64,000 nucleotides of DNA. Origin: Juglans regia. Lineage: Eukaryota; Streptophyta; Magnoliopsida; Fagales; Juglandaceae. A program made the position numbers and the translations under genes. The notes beneath the pieces were generated by a model. That model was not told the DNA's origin. It searched no databases and was given only the letters and a program-made list of their open reading frames with translations. Shown piece by piece: positions 48,701 through 57,993 of the stretch (position 1 is its first letter; every line of letters begins with the position of its first letter). The stretch covers positions 28,993,514 to 29,057,513 of the forward strand of contig NC_049912.1 of assembly GCF_001411555.2 (NCBI RefSeq), read 5' to 3'.

Positions 48701-49892
48701 CAAAAGTATATCAATATTTTTCACTATTATTTATTATTTTATTATTATTTTTTACTTATTTTAAAAAATTATTTATTATTATTTTCATATATTCTCTACC
48801 CTTTCTTATTTTATTTTTACTACCCAAACGCAAAGCCGGTTCATTATTTTCACTACCTAAAAGTCAAAGGTGCCCCTGTTTTACCTAGAAGCATAAAAGG
48901 TGGATGGGGATGGCAACAGTACACGTTGCCTGCTGGTGCGGTGTGTGTAGTAAAGAAGGCATGAGTGATTAGCACAACCGAGTAGACATTCGAATGCCAT
49001 AAGATGCATGTGTAGACAGAGTGGAAGTGTAGTTGCAATTTTGGACCTGTATAGTCTGTGAGTGGGATAGGACACAGTACACCAGGTCATCTTTCGGTGA
49101 TTCAGTTATCTCATGCTTTCCAGCTAGTAAACGTGGTACCGTTCGAGGGTCCACTTCTGTTTGATAGAGACCTGTCATGGACAAGGAGCTGCCTGCTGCA
49201 ACCCTATTGAAAAGGGGCGGCTTTTTTCCCAAGACTTTTTTGGCTGTATCCTATTATTTTCTTGAGAATTTGCTGTATCCTATGCGTCATTTGTTTGTTT
49301 ATGATCTTTCACCCTGGATGTGGAGGAGTCTCTCACCTGACATATTTGTTCGGTTTAGGTCTCTAGGCTGTAGACAGTTAAGGTCTCTTATTTTCTTTTT
49401 CTTTCTTTCTTTGACTAAATTATTTCTCATTCATTTTTATGATGAGTTGATATTCCTACATGCCTACTTTTCCTCCATATTAAAAATGGTAACCACAATT
49501 GTAACACTTATAAGCCACGAAAGGCTGTGTAACATATCTGGCTGGTACTTTTCCCTACTAAAAAGGAGTACAAATATTAAAAGAAAATAAGAAAAGCACC
49601 ATCATCTCTCTCTACATGTTAACAGTTCAAATCTCTGTACAGGGAGAGCAGTCAGAGCATATCATACCCAGGATACAATGGTGGAGGGACCGGCACGGGA
49701 ACTACCTACACCGGAAATTCTGGGTCCGGTGGTGATGGAGACTACTTTGGAATGATATTTGGGGGCGGCGCCATGGCAGCGGCACCACCCGCAGCCCCAT
49801 CTTCTACTTCAATCATTTTACCCCTTGTAATTATTTTAATTTGGCACGCTACCACTGGTCTTCATCTCCTATTATCGTTTCCCTTATTATGA
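45708..49892 (+). CDS. Pectate lyase (PL1), PMR6-like, GPI-anchor candidate
   Basis: Five exons: 45708-45844, 46133-46417, 46500-47121, 47672-47877 and 49643-49892. All are GT-AG and in phase: 1500 nt, 499 aa. It should cleave de-esterified homogalacturonan in the wall by Ca-dependent beta-elimination. A signal peptide (1-23, hydrophobic, cleaved near LTKA) leads to the plant pectate-lyase N-terminal region (about 46-95, [13 protein letters not shown]). The parallel beta-helix domain follows with SDGDGIS (218-224), WIDHCSLS (232-239), DGLIDA (243-248, candidate Ca ligands) and the catalytic RxPxxR as RMPRCR (299-304). After a Gly-rich stretch ([14 protein letters not shown]) comes a small-residue patch and a hydrophobic tail (about 470-499), the layout of a GPI signal as in the PMR6 group. 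No lesions seen. The exact orthologue is not certain. Confidence 0.92.
48573..48837. mobile_element. MITE in pectate lyase intron 4
   Basis: A 265-bp AT-rich stretch with ends 'gggctttttttttg' and, reversed, 'ggctttgcgtttgggtag', and the recurring 'gatgagttgagatggg' text. The TSD is unclear. It helps explain why this intron (1.77 kb) is the longest of the gene. Confidence 0.45.
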
Positions 49893-50269
49893 AAGTGGTG
49901 AAGGAAAGAATATTTAGGTTAAATTCATCACTATATAAGGAGAAAAAGAGGAACCTCCTGATCAATTTGATTTCTTGGCCCCTCCCTTGGTATATATTAT
50001 TTATTGAGGAGCATCAACTAATCATCGAGGTGAATGATACCACCAATTATGAGGCCCATTTTGTTGGGGGCTTTTATTGCATATTATAGCTTGTTTTTGT
50101 AGGCCTTCTCACGCTATTATACGAAACTTGATTTTGTTTTGGTTCGTTTTGACTCGAGAAAGCCGTGTAGAGCCCATATCAACTATCAAGGAGAAAGAAA
50201 AGGTCTGACTGAGGTGGCGTTACAACTTACGGATATCTCGTCAATGCATGGCCCCATAACGTATCTTTA

Positions 50270-50482
50270 GGGCAGGTTTGGGGTGGGATGATAATTTTGT
50301 GTTATTTTAGTGTTTAAAATATTATATTTTAGTATTATTATTGTATTGAGATTTAAAAAAGTTGAATTGAAATTTGAAAAAGTTAAATTGTTTATTATAT
50401 TTTGTATAAAGATTTAAAAAATATGTAATGATGAGATAAAATGAGATGAAAATTTTAAATCTATTCCATCCCAAAACTACCC
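50270..50482. mobile_element. Tourist/Harbinger-like MITE, TTA duplication
   Basis: 213 bp, from GGGCAGGTTTGGGGTGGGAT to an end whose reverse complement is GGGTAGTTTTGGGATGGAAT. It is flanked by TTA (50267-50269 and 50483-50485). Unit B has the uninterrupted site (near 57450, 'cagattaatcgcc'). The insertion lies in the 3' flank of NFD4-like copy A. Confidence 0.75.
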
Positions 50483-50747
50483 TTAATCAACTTTTTTCCC
50501 AATGATTTTTTGGTTTTTCTTGTTAGTAGTAATAGTAACGTATTTGAGATGCACCGCATGTGGGATAAAATTTCCAGCCGTTCAAGTATTAATGGGGTTC
50601 TGATTCGTCGTGTTCTAAGCATGCCTCTCTCACACGTTTTCTAGCATTGTAGACTGTGACCTATAGCCGCGTGTAGTCATCACTTATAGAAAAGGGCATA
50701 ACTGTAACCAAGTAACCTTGCTTTGATTTCCACGCCAAACATACGGC

Positions 50748-50947
50748 TAATTTAGATTGAGATCTGATGATTTTAAATAAAAAATAGTGGTTAAAAAAAT
50801 TATTGTTAAAATATTAATTTTTTTATATTATTATTATTTTATGATTTAAAAAAATTAAATTATTTATTATATTTTAGATAAATTTAAAAAAATTATAATA
50901 ATAAAATAAAACTAGATAAAATATTTTCGTAATCCAAACCGGTCTTA
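50748..50947. mobile_element. Probable MITE, absent from unit B
   Basis: Unit B reads 'acggctaaattgagac...gtctcaata' where unit A has about 190 extra AT-rich bases between 'acggctaatttagattgag' and 'ggtctcaata'. The ends look like 'tttagattgag' and, reversed, 'ccggtttggatta'. Boundaries are not resolved to the base. Confidence 0.45.
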
Positions 50948-51144
50948 AAATATGAAAATTCGGTCTCAATAGCTACTTCTCATGCACAAACAATACACAC
51001 CTTATTTTATTTTGATTTTCATATCAAAGTAGAAAGAATATAATTGCTAAGAAAATAGACCAGAATCTTATTGCCATCGGATATGGAGTTTAACAGGAGG
51101 ACTTTCATCTTTCTTATTTGTCTGGATCTATCAAACCGCCCTTT

Positions 51145-52965
51145 TTAGACAGTATTCTGGCTTTCGTTCACCTTTGACAATCCAGCTCCATTGTCGTCCG
51201 CCATCGCCTGTCCGCTCTCGGCCGCTTTTACCTGTTCTCGAAACTTCTTATAGATGTCACCCTTATAAAAGTTTGAAGTCCTAACCACCAAAATAAGCGA
51301 AAAAAGCGTCCCAAACAAGGTCACGGCAGTAATAAGAATGAAAGGGAGTTTAAAGCAATCACCCCCTACACAATTTAGTTCCGCCCCAGGCTTTCTCTCG
51401 AGCCCCAAAGCCGCCAGTTGCTTCTTAGCCTCCCTATCGTATAAATACCCTGTTGTCTTCACATTGAGCAAAAAGGACCCAACTGGGCTAGCCACTACCC
51501 CGAAATTGTACAGAGTGGAGTAGTACTTAAGGCCAAAAAGTTCAGAGATTATGGCGAAAATTAGAGGCCATTGTGCTCCAAAACAGAACCCAATTATGAC
51601 TGATGCAATGTAAAGTGCGTATGGAGCGCTGAATGCGATCAGAAGAAACCCAGCGCATGATAATAGAAGGACTAGAGTGAGCATGAGAGTACGAGGGAAC
51701 TTGTACTTGGTTAAAAGGATTTCAGACACCGCACCTCCGACGATCTTTCCGAAGTATATCCATATGCCAATAAGGGACGCGAACATGCTGATATCTGCAC
51801 GCGAATATCCGAAGGAAAGTCCGATCTGTCCCAAGTTGTCCATCACCGTTAATGTGCCCCCCAGGCCACAAGTTGTAGCCAAGAACAGCAGGAACATATC
51901 AATGCTGAAAACCGCTTGGAGTATGGTGTGGTCCTCCCCTCTGTCTACCTTCTGAAACATGGTTTTCCAGCAGGAATCTTCATTTTCTGCACTTGCATTC
52001 GGTGGCGAAAGGGTTGCTGAAGTAAATGGTAGTGCTTTTTCAGATGGAGGTGTCTCAGGGTTTTGTTTCTCAATCTCAGACGTCCTCGTAGACGGTGAAC
52101 GATCATTGATAACTTTGTTACTGCTCTTCCAAAGCATATACTCTTGCTTAATAACGACAGCAAGTGGGAGAAAGAGCAAGAAAAGCACACCGGCAACACT
52201 ACCACCGTATGCGCTTTGCGTGAATTTGCTTTTCTTCTGTACGATGAGCATAATCAGCAAAAACCCAGCAAGACTGAATGAAATATAGAGGAACTGATTG
52301 AAAACTTTGGCCTCCTTAGGCTGCCGAGCACCCTTAATTATTCTGATGACTCGAATAAAAATGAAGGATACAGCCATTGGAAGAGATGCCATTAGGAAAA
52401 TCAAAGACTTGGTGTCGTTGCCATAGAAGGCGTGGTAAAACTGCGTCATAATTGCGGTACTCAGACTGAGATAGCCGTTACTCACGCCGATCACGACGCC
52501 ACGGCTTTCTGGGAAGTTCTTAACGCAGGTGATGAGGGCTCCAGTGTTGGTGAAGGTATGGGAATTTGCCCCGATGAAGATGTAAAAGCACATATGCCAG
52601 ACTTTTGGCCGAGCAATTTTTTGGGTCACGGCGAGCCATAGCATGATGTACCCACAAAAATTGAAAGCTGCACCCACAGATAAGACAACCCAGGTGGGTG
52701 TGATCTCGTTGATTAGGCCTGAAACGAGGCCGATGTTGGAGCCCAAGTCCTTGAAGAAGCTAAGCAAATTGAGGGTGGATTGGTCGTAGCCGAGTGTGGA
52801 TTTGATATCATTGGAGTAAAGGGCGAACGAGTAGCTCGCGCCGGAGACGGACATCAGTATAAATGTTGCAAACACCATGAGCCAACGCCCCCTGAGCACT
52901 TGGAAAACGAGGCTCCTCATGTCTGCCCAACCACCATCGCCTTCTCCTTCAGCAGGAAACACCAT
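51145..52965 (-). CDS. NFD4-like / nodulin-like MFS transporter, copy A
   Basis: Intronless, 606 aa. The N-terminal half (about 19-260) matches the plant nodulin-like domain (WLMVFATFILMSVSGASYSF, FFKDLGSNIGLVSG, NTGALITCVKNFPESRG). The C-terminal half (about 350-560) is a second MFS half (MDNLGQIGLSFGYS, FGAQWPLIFAIISELFGLKYYSTLYNFG), with a long polar loop of about 70 residues between. About 12 membrane spans are expected. Relatives include NUCLEAR FUSION DEFECTIVE 4; the substrate is not known, and a membrane transport role is inferred. It ends in a hydrophilic tail (DIYKKFREQVKAAESGQAMADD). By hand count it is about 93% identical to copy B, with many differences clustered around residues 215-260. 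One oddity is C149 where B has Gly (ALITCVKNF). No lesions; its upstream region is heavily rearranged by insertions. Confidence 0.92.
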   Translation of the reverse strand: MVFPAEGEGDGGWADMRSLVFQVLRGRWLMVFATFILMSVSGASYSFALYSNDIKSTLGYDQSTLNLLSFFKDLGSNIGLVSGLINEITPTWVVLSVGAAFNFCGYIMLWLAVTQKIARPKVWHMCFYIFIGANSHTFTNTGALITCVKNFPESRGVVIGVSNGYLSLSTAIMTQFYHAFYGNDTKSLIFLMASLPMAVSFIFIRVIRIIKGARQPKEAKVFNQFLYISFSLAGFLLIMLIVQKKSKFTQSAYGGSVAGVLFLLFLPLAVVIKQEYMLWKSSNKVINDRSPSTRTSEIEKQNPETPPSEKALPFTSATLSPPNASAENEDSCWKTMFQKVDRGEDHTILQAVFSIDMFLLFLATTCGLGGTLTVMDNLGQIGLSFGYSRADISMFASLIGIWIYFGKIVGGAVSEILLTKYKFPRTLMLTLVLLLSCAGFLLIAFSAPYALYIASVIIGFCFGAQWPLIFAIISELFGLKYYSTLYNFGVVASPVGSFLLNVKTTGYLYDREAKKQLAALGLERKPGAELNCVGGDCFKLPFILITAVTLFGTLFSLILVVRTSNFYKGDIYKKFREQVKAAESGQAMADDNGAGLSKVNESQNTV

Positions 52966-53064
52966 TCCTTCTGGATTTTTAAGGTCGTAGCTAGGCTAGG
53001 AACACTTATGCAATTAATTCTGTGTTTTTAGTTGTAAGAAACGAGAGCAATGGCTAATTATTAT

Positions 53065-53457
53065 GGATAATGCTGGAGCTCTCCCGCTGGAGCTCTAGCA
53101 TCATGTATATTTTTTAATTTTTTTTTATATAGATATTTTTAATAATTTTAAATATTTTTAAAAAATAAAAAAATTTATAATATTATTAAATAATACTTGT
53201 TTAATCACTAAGTAAAATATAAAATATTTTTTTATAATTTTTTATTTTACTTCGTGATTAAGAAAATATTTTTTAATAACATTTTTTTAACTTCTTGATT
53301 AAGAAAATGTTTTTAATAATGTTTTAAATTTATTTTATTTTTTAAAAAATATTAAAAAATATTAAAAAAATTATATAAAAAATAATTTAAAAAAAACACA
53401 TATAATATATGCTACAGCCTCCAGCGGGAGCCCCTAGCGGAGGCTGTAGCACGATCC
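53065..53457. mobile_element. Mutator-like MITE with 9-bp duplication
   Basis: 393 bp flanked by a perfect 9-bp repeat aattattat (53056-53064 and 53458-53466). The left end GGATAATGCTGGAGCTC and the reversed right end GGATCGTGCTACAGCC open imperfect TIRs with 'cccgctgg' text. The core is AT-rich and largely self-complementary. The copy B region lacks it. It sits between the inferred transcription start and the ATG of NFD4-like copy A. Confidence 0.8.
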
Positions 53458-53523
53458 AATTATTATATGACCTGGGGAATAGGGGAAGAGAGAGATGAGT
53501 AAATTAAAGAACTGAGAATATAA

Positions 53524-55157
53524 GGGTACGTTTGGGTGTTGAAAAATGTTGAGAAGTGTTGAGAATGTTTGTGAATAGTTATGAGTAGAGATTGGAGTGA
53601 GTTTGTAGGTCCCATTGAGAGTATTTTGAGTTGTTTGGATGTGTGAAGTATGTTGAGTTGTTGACTTTTGAGTAGGTAGTTGAAAAATATGTGGGTCCCA
53701 TAAATATTATAGTGATTTAATTTTTAGTAATAAATATTATAATGATTTTATTATAGTGATTTTTTAATATTAATAAATATTGTAATGATTTTATTTTACT
53801 TTTATATATAATAATGATAAATAGTATAATGATTTTATTTTTAATTTATATATAATTGTGATAAATATTATAATGAGATTATTTATATATATATATATAT
53901 ATAGTTATAAATATTATAGTAATGTTATTTTTTATTTATATATTATAGTGATTTTATTTTTAATTTATATATAATAGTGATAAATATTATAGTAGTTTAT
54001 TTTTTATTTATATATAATAGTGATTTTATTTTATATATATATTATAGTGATTTTATTTTTTATTTATATATAATAGTGATAAATATTTTTTATTTATATA
54101 TTATAGTGATTTTTATTTATTTATATATTATCATGATTTTTTTTTATATTTAATAGTGATAAATATTATAGTGATTTTTTATTTATTTATATATTATAGT
54201 GATTTTTTATTTATTTATATATTATAATGATTTTATTTTTTTATTTATATTTAATAGTGATAAATATTATAGTGATTTTATTTTTTATTTATATATTATA
54301 GTGATTTTATTTTTTATTTATATATTATAGCGATTTTATTTTTTATTTATATATAATAGTGATAAATATTTTTTATTTACATATTATAGTGATTTTATTT
54401 TTTATTTATATATTATAGTGATTTTATTTTTTATTTATATATTATCGTGATTTTATTTTTTATTTATATATTATAGTGATTTTATTTTTTATTTATATAT
54501 AATAGTGATAAATATTTTTTATTTATATATTATAGTGATTTTTTATTATTTTTATATTATAATGATTTGTTTATTTATATTTAATAGTGATAAATATTAT
54601 AGTGATTTTATTTTTTATTTATATATTATAGTGATAAATATTTTTTTATTTATATATTATAGTGATTTTATTTTTTATTTATATATTATAGTAATTTTAT
54701 TTTTTACTTATATATTATAGTGATAAATATTTTTTATTTATATATTATAGTGATTTTTTATTATTTATATATTATAATGATTTTTTTATTTATATTTAAT
54801 AGTGATTATTTATATATTATAATGATTTTTTTATTTATATTTAATAGTGATATTAATTTTATTATTTATATATTATAGTGATTTTATTTTTTATTTATAT
54901 ATTATAGTGATTTTATTTTTTATTTATATATTATAGTGATTTTATTTTTTATTTATATATTATAGTGATTTTATTTTTTTATTTATATTTAATAGTGATA
55001 AGTATTATAGAATGTTTGTGAATAGTTATGAGTAGAGATTGAAGTGAGTTTGTGGGTCCCATTGAGAGTATTTTAAGTTGTTTGGTATGTGAAGTATTTT
55101 CAAGAGTATGAGAATACTTGGAAAGTGTTGAGGATACTTCGTCACCCAAACACAGCC
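53524..55157. mobile_element. Harbinger-like MITE carrying a satellite array
   Basis: 1634 bp between TAA duplications (53521-53523 and 55158-55160). The left end is GGGTACGTTTGGGTG and the reversed right end GGCTGTGTTTGGGTG. Near each end is a direct repeat of about 85 bp ('tttgtgaatagttatgagtagagatt', 53563-53640 and 55013-55085), and between them an AT-rich 29-bp tandem array. Unit B keeps the empty site (near 59930, 'aaatataaggcaatc'). The 71-aa frame inside is an artefact of the array. Confidence 0.8.
53690..55010. repeat. AT-rich satellite array, basic unit 29 bp
   Basis: The phrases 'tatagtgatttta' and 'tttttatttatata' alternate throughout. In the regular parts (about 54290-54500 and 54880-54975) they repeat every 29 bp; elsewhere shorter or compound units occur (with 'gtgataaata'). 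About 1.3 kb in all. Confidence 0.85.
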
Positions 55158-55160
55158 TAA

Positions 55161-57990
55161 GTCGTTGTCTTTCCAGAAAATGGAGAAAGTGCATATAAAA
55201 CCTCCATGTATGGCCACAAATTATGAGTGGTTTCGCGGTGGTATAATCAGGGCAATTCAGTTTCAATGGGAGATGTGTATGCAATGACTGTGTTGGCGGG
55301 GACGCAGTTAACATGGAACGTACGTAGATTTGTCAAACAAAGTGTTAAATATGTAGATAGGAATTGCATGTTCGGAGTTGCTAGATAGAAAACCTGTTGG
55401 AAAAGTACTACTTCGGCTAGTGGAATTATGAAGTGCTTTGTTTGGTGGCCCAAAGACTCAAATGTGTGTTGTCAGTTTTGCTTTCAAAAAAGTAAAAGCT
55501 ATAATTATTTGGTCTGATAAGCTTAATCATATGGTTGTTATTTATTTATTTATTTCCCACGACTTGAATATAGCTCTCCTGCTTTAAGCTTAATCTGTCA
55601 ATTTTGTAGCCAATTGAACTAGTTGTGCAAATCGAAATCATTACACTGTTCATTTGAACCTTCCATTCATGAAATCTTCTTATGGTCGATTTTAATCGGG
55701 GTTCAATGTTCTATTTTATGGCTTAAAAGAATCTTAAACAGATACCATATGGTACTTCCATTCAAATCCAATAATATTACGTATACATCGTCTTCAAATT
55801 GGCTAAGAATATTCTAGTGTCATGGCTAATGCCACTGTATCCCTAATGTATGCCACTCATTTTGTCTATTGACGTGCACCACAATGAATTATTAAAAAAA
55901 TTAAAAATATATATACTCAAAATAAAATTACTCTTAAAAACATTAAAAGAAAGATTAAAATCTTATATTCTTTCTACTATTTTATGTTTGTGTTTTAATT
56001 TTTTAAAAACTATTTAATAAGCCACGTGACACCAGATTGTATTGCCACATCAAGGGGCATAATGAGTAGTATAAAATAGGAGATATAATAGTATTTTTTT
56101 AAAAGTAAATCTACAAATTGACGTGACTTTATATAATATATAAGAACTGCTTTATAATAAAAATAATTTTACAGTCCGACATACCACATTAAGTTATGTC
56201 AGTTTGTGAGTTTACTTTTTATATAATCTATTTATAACTAAAGCATTTTTTAATCTCTGAATTCTTAAAAAAATAATGCTCCTAGTAACACCTCCAACAT
56301 AACTTCCATGTAATATTTTGATCTAGTAGTTATATATGTATAATTCATAAAAATAAAATCAAAAGATCAAATTTTAACTCACTTCGATGCATATTTACTA
56401 CATCAATAGTGTTATATAAATCTTAGAAGAATTATAACATTGCTCATATTTCGGTTATAAAAGTAATAGGAAAATGTTAAATTTACTTAAGATATACTTA
56501 TCAAAAAAGTTTTTTCTTCACATGTCAGTTATTAATATGTTAAGAATTCTAAAATTTAAAATTTAAAAGAAAATTAATAAAATGAGTCTTATAAGTAAAA
56601 GTGTAAGTATAATTATAAGTACATATAACACTGTTCAATAATATTCTTACAAATCAGGGTATGATTCGCTTTCCTATAATAGATGTGTAAAATCATGATG
56701 TGATTATATTTATAACCTTGGAGATTAAAATAAACAGAGAGAGAAACTTATTATTCTCATATATAAAGAATAGATGCAACACGATTATAACCTATGATAA
56801 ATAAATAGATTTTATATTCATAAAGCCGAATATAATTTATTTAGTTAATGATTAAAATTTTAAGGAAAAAAATGGTACGAGAAAGAGCTTTGTCTGTTGT
56901 TATTATTGTTAAAAAATATGGAGACGTTTGATTCGCAGGACATTTTAATTCATCTCAACTCATCTCACTACTATTCATTATTATTCAGTAACTTTAACTC
57001 ATAAATTCTATTACTATTCACAATTCATTTTATTATTATTCATAATCTATTTTAACTCATCTCGAATCATCTTTAAATTCAAAAGCATCCTAAATCTTAT
57101 GACGGCATAGTAGGAGCTCTTTGGTCAACGAGACATTTGACCAACTCGACCTTGGTATTGTTTTTCTGGGTCCCCCAGCCCTCTTGTATTTGTGTCATTA
57201 ACTGATCATCATCGAGGTGAATGATATCACCAATCATGAGGCCTATTTTGTTGGGGGCTTTAATCGCTCGCATATTATAGCTTGTTTTTGTAGGCCTTCT
57301 CTCTCTATTATACGAAACTTGATTTTGTTTTGACTCGAGAAAGCCATGTTCAGGCCGTTTGATAGGTAGAGCCCATCAAGGAGAAAGGAAAGGTCTGAAT
57401 TAGGTAGCATTTGGGATGCCCCAGTCAGTCTATGGCCCTTTTGTGTATCAGATTAATCGCCTTTCCCCCCCTCCAATGATTTTGGGGTTTTTCTTGTTAG
57501 TCGTAATAATAACGTATTTGAGATGGCATGTCTCCATGTGGGACAAAATTTCCCAACCGTTCAATTATATATGGGGGGTTCCATGATTCATCGGCTCTAA
57601 GAATTTCGCTCTTACACGGGTTTTCTAACGATGTAGACTGTCACCTCCGGCCACCTGTCGTGTCAACATCAAGTATAGAAGGGGACTATCGTAACATTGG
57701 AGAGCTCATACCTAATACTACTCTTTGATTTTACGGCTAAATTGAGACTAATATTAAATGGAGTATTTGAAACGTGTCTCAATACCAACTTCTCATATAC
57801 AAATAATACATACCTCTTTTTTTTTTTTTGACAGCTGAATATCAACGTAGAAAACATATAATTGCGAAGAAAATAGACGAGAATCTTGTTGCCATCGGAT
57901 ATATATGGAGTTCAACAGTAGGACTTCCATATTTCTTCTATATTTGTCTGTACCTATCAAACTGCCCTTTCATCTGTTACTTGAAGTTTA
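55161..57990. other. 5' flank of copy A and junction of units A and B
   Basis: No supportable gene. 55200-56905 aligns in patches with 59950-62825 in unit B. A copy of the 'aaattgacgtgactttatataat' MITE family at about 56095-56245 also occurs in unit B at about 61500-61640, so it predates the duplication. 56920-57090 is another MITE-like stretch ('gagacgtttgattcg' ... 'aaaagcatcc') between the units. The short frames are noise. Confidence 0.6.
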
Positions 57991-57993
57991 TAT

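Larger units (their letters stand above)
49970..56905. repeat. Tandem segmental duplication, unit A
   Basis: The first of two aligned segments carrying the NFD4-like genes. It shares with unit B (about 57150-62825) the 3' flank (for example 'catattatagcttgtttttgtaggccttctc'-type text at about 50085 and 57273), the whole gene and about 3 kb of 5' flank ('gattcagtttcaatgggagatg', 'acacctccaacataacttcc', 'tataatagatgtgtaaa'). Unit A is longer because of insertions. Its left edge falls about 80 bp past the pectate lyase stop codon. Edges are approximate. Confidence 0.8.

Noticed and set aside
51338..53031. Plus-strand frames inside NFD4-like copy A (and their equals in copy B)
   Set aside because: Shadows of the minus-strand gene; they are duplicated only because the gene is.
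54505..54720. 71-aa frame rich in Ile/Tyr/Phe
   Set aside because: Translation of the 29-bp AT satellite.
53690..55010. CRISPR-like regular spacing
   Set aside because: The repeats are contiguous with no unique spacers, in a plant nuclear context; it is a satellite.
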